Positions 4,871-8,302 of a DNA stretch of 8,302 nt are shown here, piece after piece. The stretch is from Candidatus Krumholzibacteriia bacterium (lineage in GTDB: Bacteria; Krumholzibacteriota; Krumholzibacteriia; LZORAL124-64-63): assembly GCA_014859985.1 (NCBI GenBank), contig JACZKN010000545.1, forward strand, positions 1-8,302, read 5' to 3'. A program made the translations under genes and the position numbers. Each line of letters starts with the position of its first letter. Positions within the stretch are counted from its first letter, which is position 1. Under the pieces are notes generated by a model. It did not search any database. It saw nothing but the letters and a program-made list of their open reading frames with translations, and was not told the DNA's origin.

Positions 4871-6604
4871 TCAGCTCCCGGCCCGATAGGCGAACAGCCG
4901 CTGCCCGGGGAAGATCAGGCTCGTGCTATGGATGTTGTTCACCTTGCGCAGGTGCGGCACCGAAACCCCCAGTTTGCGGGCGATGCCCCCCAGGGTGTCG
5001 CCCGTCTTGACTTCGTAGGCCACCCGCTGGTAGCCCGAGGGCGGAACGTAGTGGCCCTTCTCGTCGGCGCGCTTCTGGGCCTTCTGGGCGAGGGCGGCGG
5101 GCATGGGGATCAGCAGCTGGTCGCCGGGGTGGATGGTGTGCACGTTGCCCAGGCGGTTCAGGCGGGCGATGTCCTGCACACCGGTGCCGTAGCGGCGGGC
5201 GATGGCGCCGAGGGTCTCGCCCCGCTGCACGCGGTGGCTGCGCCAGGTCAGGCGCTTGTCCGCGGGCACCCGGGCCAGTTCGCGCTGGGCCCGGCTGCCG
5301 GTGCCCCGTGGTACGCGCACCGGATAACCCTTGACGTCCGGGGGCGAGGCGCCCCGCAGCAGGGCCGGGTTCAGGGCCAGCACCTCGGCGGTGGGCACGC
5401 CGGCGCAGCGGGCGATCAGCTCCAGGTCCGTGGCATCGTCCACCGGCAGGATGTCGTAGGCCAGGGGCGTGGCCCGGGGCCGGTCGAAGCCGTAGGCCTC
5501 GGGGTCCTCGCCGATGCGGGCCGCCGCGATGTACTTGGGGATGTGGGCGGTGGTCTGCTCCGGAAGCCTCAGTTCCCAGAAGTTGTCGTGACCGTGCTGG
5601 CGGATCTTGCGGGCGATGCGCCCCTCGCCGGTGTTGTAGGCGGCCAGCACCAGCGCCCAGTCGCCGAACTGGTCGTGCAGATCCTTCAGGTAGGCCGCAG
5701 CCGCACGGGTGGCCAGCTCCATGTCCCGCCGCTCGTCCACCCACCAGTTGGTGGTCAGGCCGTACATCCGGGACGTGCCCTCCATGAACTGCCAGGGCCC
5801 GACCGCGCCCACCGACGAGACGGCGCGGGAGCTGAAGCCGCTCTCGATCAGCCCGAGGTAGGCGAGTTCGGCCGGCAGCCCCTGGTCCGCCAGCACGGCC
5901 GCGACCAGCGAGTCCACCGCCGCCTTGCGCCCCAGCCAGACATCGAAGTGCTTGCGGCCGCGCCCGGTGAAATACTCCTCCCAGCGGCGCACCGCCTGGT
6001 TGTCCACCTTCAGCAGGTCGGCCACGATGGCCGGCAGGTCCGTGCCGGCGGCCGGCACCAGGGAGTCGGGGAAGGCGAAACGGTCCAGGCGGACATAACC
6101 CGCCGCCAGGAGGCTGTCCGCCTCCGCCGGGTCGGCGCCGAAGGCCGTCTGCTCGGCCAGGATGCCCGCCAGCAGGGTCGTCCGCCGGGCGAGGCTCTGG
6201 CGGTGCGCGGCCGCGGGCGAATCGGCGGGCGGGGCGGCCGGCCCGTCGGTCTGCTCCTGCAGCACGAACAGGTGGTCCTCGGCCAGGTCCAGCGAGCCCT
6301 CGGCGACCAGCACCAGGGCGTCGGCCAGGAGGGTCTCGAGGTCCGCCAGGTCAGCCAGGCCGTCCGGGCCCACAGCCACGGTCGGGCCGGGGTCCGGATC
6401 AGGCAGGTCCATGGCCAGGGTATCCCAGTCCGTCACCGTCCGCGACGGGGCGTCGCCGGCGCGCGGGTCGGCCACAGGGTTGCCCAAAGTGGCGGTCGGG
6501 TTGCTGCCGGCGCAGCCGCCGAGGACAACCAGCAGCGCCACCATGGCGCAGGCGGGTAGATATTTATGGAGACTGCTTGAAGTTGTCTGCGAAGCTGCGG
6601 GCAT
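4871..6604 (-). CDS. mltD: MltD-like membrane-bound lytic murein transglycosylase with LysM repeats
   Basis: A 577-residue lipoprotein that cleaves the MurNAc-GlcNAc bond of peptidoglycan, forming 1,6-anhydro ends. The N-terminus has a hydrophobic segment and lipobox LGGC (28-31), so Cys31 would be lipidated and the protein anchored to a membrane, facing the periplasm. A helical region of unclear role (about 85-235) precedes the SLT catalytic domain (240-365): LAYLGLIESGF with catalytic Glu254, SVGAVGPWQFMEGTSRMYGL (264-283) and AAYNTGEGRI (321-330). A degenerate LysM-like module (about 386-432, containing ALNPALLRG) is followed by two clear LysM domains (457-499 and 529-572) that bind glycan strands. 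It is longer than E. coli MltD, mostly in the N-terminal region. ATG 6604 has AAGGA at 6619-6615, ten bases upstream. It is transcribed divergently from the cyclase gene and converges on the barrel gene with 4 bp between stop codons. The family call is sure; the exact mltD orthology is less so. Confidence 0.92.
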   Translation of the reverse strand: MPAASQTTSSSLHKYLPACAMVALLVVLGGCAGSNPTATLGNPVADPRAGDAPSRTVTDWDTLAMDLPDPDPGPTVAVGPDGLADLADLETLLADALVLVAEGSLDLAEDHLFVLQEQTDGPAAPPADSPAAAHRQSLARRTTLLAGILAEQTAFGADPAEADSLLAAGYVRLDRFAFPDSLVPAAGTDLPAIVADLLKVDNQAVRRWEEYFTGRGRKHFDVWLGRKAAVDSLVAAVLADQGLPAELAYLGLIESGFSSRAVSSVGAVGPWQFMEGTSRMYGLTTNWWVDERRDMELATRAAAAYLKDLHDQFGDWALVLAAYNTGEGRIARKIRQHGHDNFWELRLPEQTTAHIPKYIAAARIGEDPEAYGFDRPRATPLAYDILPVDDATDLELIARCAGVPTAEVLALNPALLRGASPPDVKGYPVRVPRGTGSRAQRELARVPADKRLTWRSHRVQRGETLGAIARRYGTGVQDIARLNRLGNVHTIHPGDQLLIPMPAALAQKAQKRADEKGHYVPPSGYQRVAYEVKTGDTLGGIARKLGVSVPHLRKVNNIHSTSLIFPGQRLFAYRAGS

Positions 6605-6652
6605 GGGGGGTCCGTCCTTGTGGCCCCGGGGGACCGGCCAGCGTCGGGGGCA

Positions 6653-6680
6653 AACGTTCCATCGCTCGGCCGGGAACGTT
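6653..6680. repeat. 8-bp inverted repeat in the transglycosylase leader (possible operator or RNA hairpin)
   Basis: aacgttcc (6653-6660) and ggaacgtt (6673-6680) are perfect inverted copies 12 bp apart, with centres 20 bp apart, about two helical turns. Each arm contains the palindrome AACGTT. The repeat lies just downstream of the minus-strand -10 candidate at 6693-6688, at or just after the predicted transcript start. It could be an operator for a dimeric regulator or fold as a hairpin in the mRNA leader. Confidence 0.55.
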
Positions 6681-6687
6681 AGCAGAA

Positions 6688-6693
6688 ATTATG
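6688..6693 (-). promoter_or_regulatory. Candidate -10 element for the transglycosylase gene
   Basis: Read on the minus strand, CATAAT (6693-6688) matches TATAAT at five of six positions and sits in one of the few AT-rich patches. The sequence about 17 bp upstream on that strand (AGTGTT, 6716-6711) is a poor -35. If used, the leader would be about 77 bases and would contain the inverted repeat 6653-6680. Confidence 0.35.
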
Positions 6694-6715
6694 CCTTCCT
6701 GCCACGACGGAACAC

Positions 6716-6744
6716 TTGCCGTTTGTCTTGCAATAGGTCATAAT
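6716..6744 (+). promoter_or_regulatory. sigma70-type promoter of the diguanylate cyclase gene
   Basis: A -35 TTGCCG (6716-6721), a 17-bp spacer and a -10 CATAAT (6739-6744). The predicted start is near 6751, about 34 bases before ATG 6785. The -35 overlaps the weak -35 region of the divergent transglycosylase promoter, so the two genes may share regulation. Confidence 0.6.
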
Positions 6745-6784
6745 AATTGATGTATTGACGGGGGCACCGGCAACGGGAACAGAA

Positions 6785-8218
6785 ATGACACCTAGGGAAG
6801 CCGCACTCAGACAGCTCCTGTCCGCCGAACTGCCCCTGGCGCAGGTGGGACCCCACCTGCGCCGTGCGGCGCGCCGGGCCGTGCTGTCGGGAGACCAGAC
6901 GCGCATGGGCCTGGTCGCCCGGGTCATCGTCACGGAGCTGCTGCGCCGCGGCGACCTGGTGCGGGTGGCCGCCGAGGGCGGGGCCGATCTGGCCGGCAAG
7001 TTCTGCCTGCTGAGGGAAACCCGCCGGTTCCTGGATATCTCGGCGGTGGACGGAGAACCCGAGGGTGCGCCGGAGGCTGCCCCCGATCCGCCGGTTGCGG
7101 CCCCGGCCCCGGCGGCGACGACCCCTGCCCTGGACCTCTCGGACCTGATCAGGGTCCTGGAGGACGCGGGCCGCATGGATCTCCACGATCCGCAGGCGGG
7201 GGAAGCGGGCGCCGTCATCGACGGCATCCTGGCCCTCATGGGCCGGTACCTGCCCCAGGTCCGCCTGTTCGTGGTGCTGCACGACGCGGCCGGCGTGCCC
7301 GCCGACGCCCGCTGCGTCTTTGCGGCCGATCCGCGGGAAACCACGCAGGGGTGGCAGGCGGTGCGCCCCCCCAACGGCGCCGTGTGGATCACCGGGCCGT
7401 CGGAGCTGCCCGGGCGGATCCGGGCCCGCGACCACGGAGGCGACGACGCCGAACCGGGGGCCGCACCGTTCGTCTTCGCGGCCGCCGCGGCGGTCCCGTT
7501 GCACGAGCCGGCCGCCGGCGACGACCCGACGGCCGAGGGGCGCGAGGTGGGCCTGCTCTACCTGGTCCTGGGCGAGCAGTGGGAGCGCGACGGCGCCATC
7601 CGCCTGGCCCGCCGGGTGGCGGGCTTCGTCTCCCGGCGTTGGCGCAACCAGCGGGACGTCAACCGGCGGATCCACAACGACGGGCTGACGGGGGTCTACA
7701 ACCGCCGCTACTTCGACAACCAGTTCACCCACGAGCTGGAGCGCGCCCGCCGTTCGGGTGTGCCGCTTACCCTCGTCCTGGCGGACCTGGACCGTTTCAA
7801 GGCCGTCAACGACAGCCTCGGCCACGCCACCGGGGACCGGGTCCTGAAGATGGTGGCCCAACGCCTGCTGGATGAGCTGCGGCGCATCGACCACGTGTGC
7901 AGGATCGGCGGCGAGGAGTTCGCCCTCATCCTGCCGGACACGTCGCCGGCCGCGGCGCGGGACGTGATGCGCCGCCTGCTGGACGCCGTGTTCGCCGTCG
8001 ACGCGGTGGTGGACGGCGAACCCCGCCAGGTGCGCGCCACGTTCTCCTACGGCGTCGTCACCTCGCCGGACGCGGGCACCGACGCCTTCGAGCTGTACCG
8101 CAAGGCCGACGCCATGCTCTACCTCTCCAAGGACGCGGGGCGCAACCGATGCCATTTCTGGAGCAGCGACGGCGAACACGGCGAGATGCTGCCCCGGAAC
8201 GATGCCTCCTCCTCCTGA
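6785..8218 (+). CDS. GGDEF-domain diguanylate cyclase (GGEEF type) with N-terminal sensory region
   Basis: A 477-residue protein predicted to make cyclic di-GMP from two GTP. Residues 1-85 form a helical region of unknown fold, followed by a Pro/Ala-rich linker (about 90-115). Residues 130-290 are an alpha/beta region resembling a divergent GAF domain (strand-like LFVVLHDA and VGLLYLVLGE), which may sense a ligand. The GGDEF domain (about 295-460) is complete: NDGLTGVYNRRYF (298-310), metal ligand D334 in LADLDRFK, substrate-contact N342, signature GGEEF (375-379) and KADAMLYLSKDAGRNR (440-455). The product-inhibition I-site RRID (366-369) stands five residues before GGEEF. No membrane segments are seen, so it is likely cytoplasmic. 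ATG 6785 has a modest GGGA (6775-6778) upstream; TTG 6755 would start within a few bases of the predicted transcript start and lacks a ribosome-binding site. The stop overlaps or abuts a possible downstream membrane-protein gene. Confidence 0.93.
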   Translation: MTPREAALRQLLSAELPLAQVGPHLRRAARRAVLSGDQTRMGLVARVIVTELLRRGDLVRVAAEGGADLAGKFCLLRETRRFLDISAVDGEPEGAPEAAPDPPVAAPAPAATTPALDLSDLIRVLEDAGRMDLHDPQAGEAGAVIDGILALMGRYLPQVRLFVVLHDAAGVPADARCVFAADPRETTQGWQAVRPPNGAVWITGPSELPGRIRARDHGGDDAEPGAAPFVFAAAAAVPLHEPAAGDDPTAEGREVGLLYLVLGEQWERDGAIRLARRVAGFVSRRWRNQRDVNRRIHNDGLTGVYNRRYFDNQFTHELERARRSGVPLTLVLADLDRFKAVNDSLGHATGDRVLKMVAQRLLDELRRIDHVCRIGGEEFALILPDTSPAAARDVMRRLLDAVFAVDAVVDGEPRQVRATFSYGVVTSPDAGTDAFELYRKADAMLYLSKDAGRNRCHFWSSDGEHGEMLPRNDASSS

Positions 8219-8302
8219 GCACCCTGCTGGATCTTGCCTGCCGCTGGTGGCCGCCGGCCTGGGCGGCGCTGTTCCTGCTCGGCGCCGCGGCCGGGGCCGC
8301 CC
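8215..8302 (+). CDS. N-terminus of a probable membrane protein (partial, start uncertain)
   Basis: The frame beginning CTG AGC ACC CTG CTG GAT stays open to the right edge, and nearly all of its third positions are G or C from 8224 on, unlike the other frames. It reads STLLDLACRWWPPAWAALFL then LGAAAGAA, a hydrophobic stretch like a first transmembrane helix; ComEC/Rec2-type proteins can start this way, but nothing here proves it. There is no ATG, GTG or TTG in this frame near the junction. CTG 8215 overlaps the cyclase stop as CTGA. The only nearby ATG outside the cyclase reading frame, at 8202, opens another frame with a Pro-rich and then Arg-rich product and poorer codon use. The gene is cut by the window edge. 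Confidence 0.4.
   Translation, partial: MSTLLDLACRWWPPAWAALFLLGAAAGAA

Noticed and set aside
4802..6559. Plus-strand open frame of 585 codons antisense to the transglycosylase gene
   Set aside because: The opposite strand encodes a complete, motif-rich transglycosylase. The plus frame gives a low-complexity Gly/Val/Gln/His-rich product typical of shadow frames in GC-rich DNA.
6716..6732. sigma54-like -24/-12 site (TTGCC, then TTGCA with correct spacing) upstream of the cyclase
   Set aside because: The invariant GG of the -24 element is GC here and the rest of the -24 box does not match, while a sigma70-type promoter with 17-bp spacing explains the same bases.
6689..8179. Minus-strand open frame of 496 codons antisense to the diguanylate cyclase
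   Set aside because: It is a shadow frame; the plus strand carries a complete GGEEF domain.
8202..8302. ATG 8202 reading frame as the downstream gene
   Set aside because: The product is Pro-rich and then Arg/Gly-rich, and its third-position G/C content is lower than in the overlapping hydrophobic frame.

Overview
The window is high-GC bacterial DNA with strong G/C preference at third codon positions. It looks chromosomal and comes from a Gram-negative organism: it encodes a signal-peptide-bearing outer-membrane beta-barrel of the PorV/UPF0164 type and a lipoprotein murein transglycosylase. A PorV-type barrel together with a Fis-type sigma54 activator whose C-terminal linker carries a Leu-rich helix suggests a high-GC member of the FCB (Fibrobacterota-Chlorobiota-Bacteroidota) superphylum or a neighbour, such as Gemmatimonadota, Krumholzibacteriota or Eisenbacteria-type lineages. 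The promoters look like ordinary sigma70 -35/-10 elements with 17-bp spacers rather than the Bacteroidota -33/-7 type. The lineage assignment is inference only. No tRNA, rRNA, CRISPR array, insertion sequence or phage gene was seen.

Layout: (1) 2-148, the 3' end of an unrecognised gene, with its stop codon in the loop of a GC-rich hairpin. (2) 216-2034, two tandem HDOD-domain genes 10 bp apart, both keeping a complete HD-type metal-ligand set and closed by a strong intrinsic terminator at 2054-2089. (3) A sigma70-type promoter at 2094-2122 driving a sigma54-dependent activator (2165-3685) with a degenerate receiver-like N-terminus. (4) A second promoter (3719-3747) driving the outer-membrane barrel gene (3805-4866), which carries a textbook EF-hand calcium-binding loop. 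(5) On the minus strand, converging on the barrel gene with a 4-bp gap, an MltD-like lytic transglycosylase lipoprotein with LysM repeats (6604-4871). (6) A divergent intergenic region (6605-6784) with an 8-bp inverted repeat in the transglycosylase leader and a sigma70-type promoter for (7) a GGEEF diguanylate cyclase (6785-8218). (8) The start of a probable membrane protein at the right edge, coupled to the cyclase stop codon.

As a whole this is a signalling and envelope neighbourhood: HDOD proteins and a diguanylate cyclase (two-component and c-di-GMP related signalling), an enhancer-binding activator, and two envelope proteins. No single new system is proven. The points most worth a second look are the EF-hand in the barrel, the HDOD pair with intact metal sites, and the inverted repeat at the transglycosylase promoter. 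Three coding starts (2165, 3805, 6785) were chosen downstream of the longest possible start because the promoter or ribosome-binding site rules out or disfavours the longer form.
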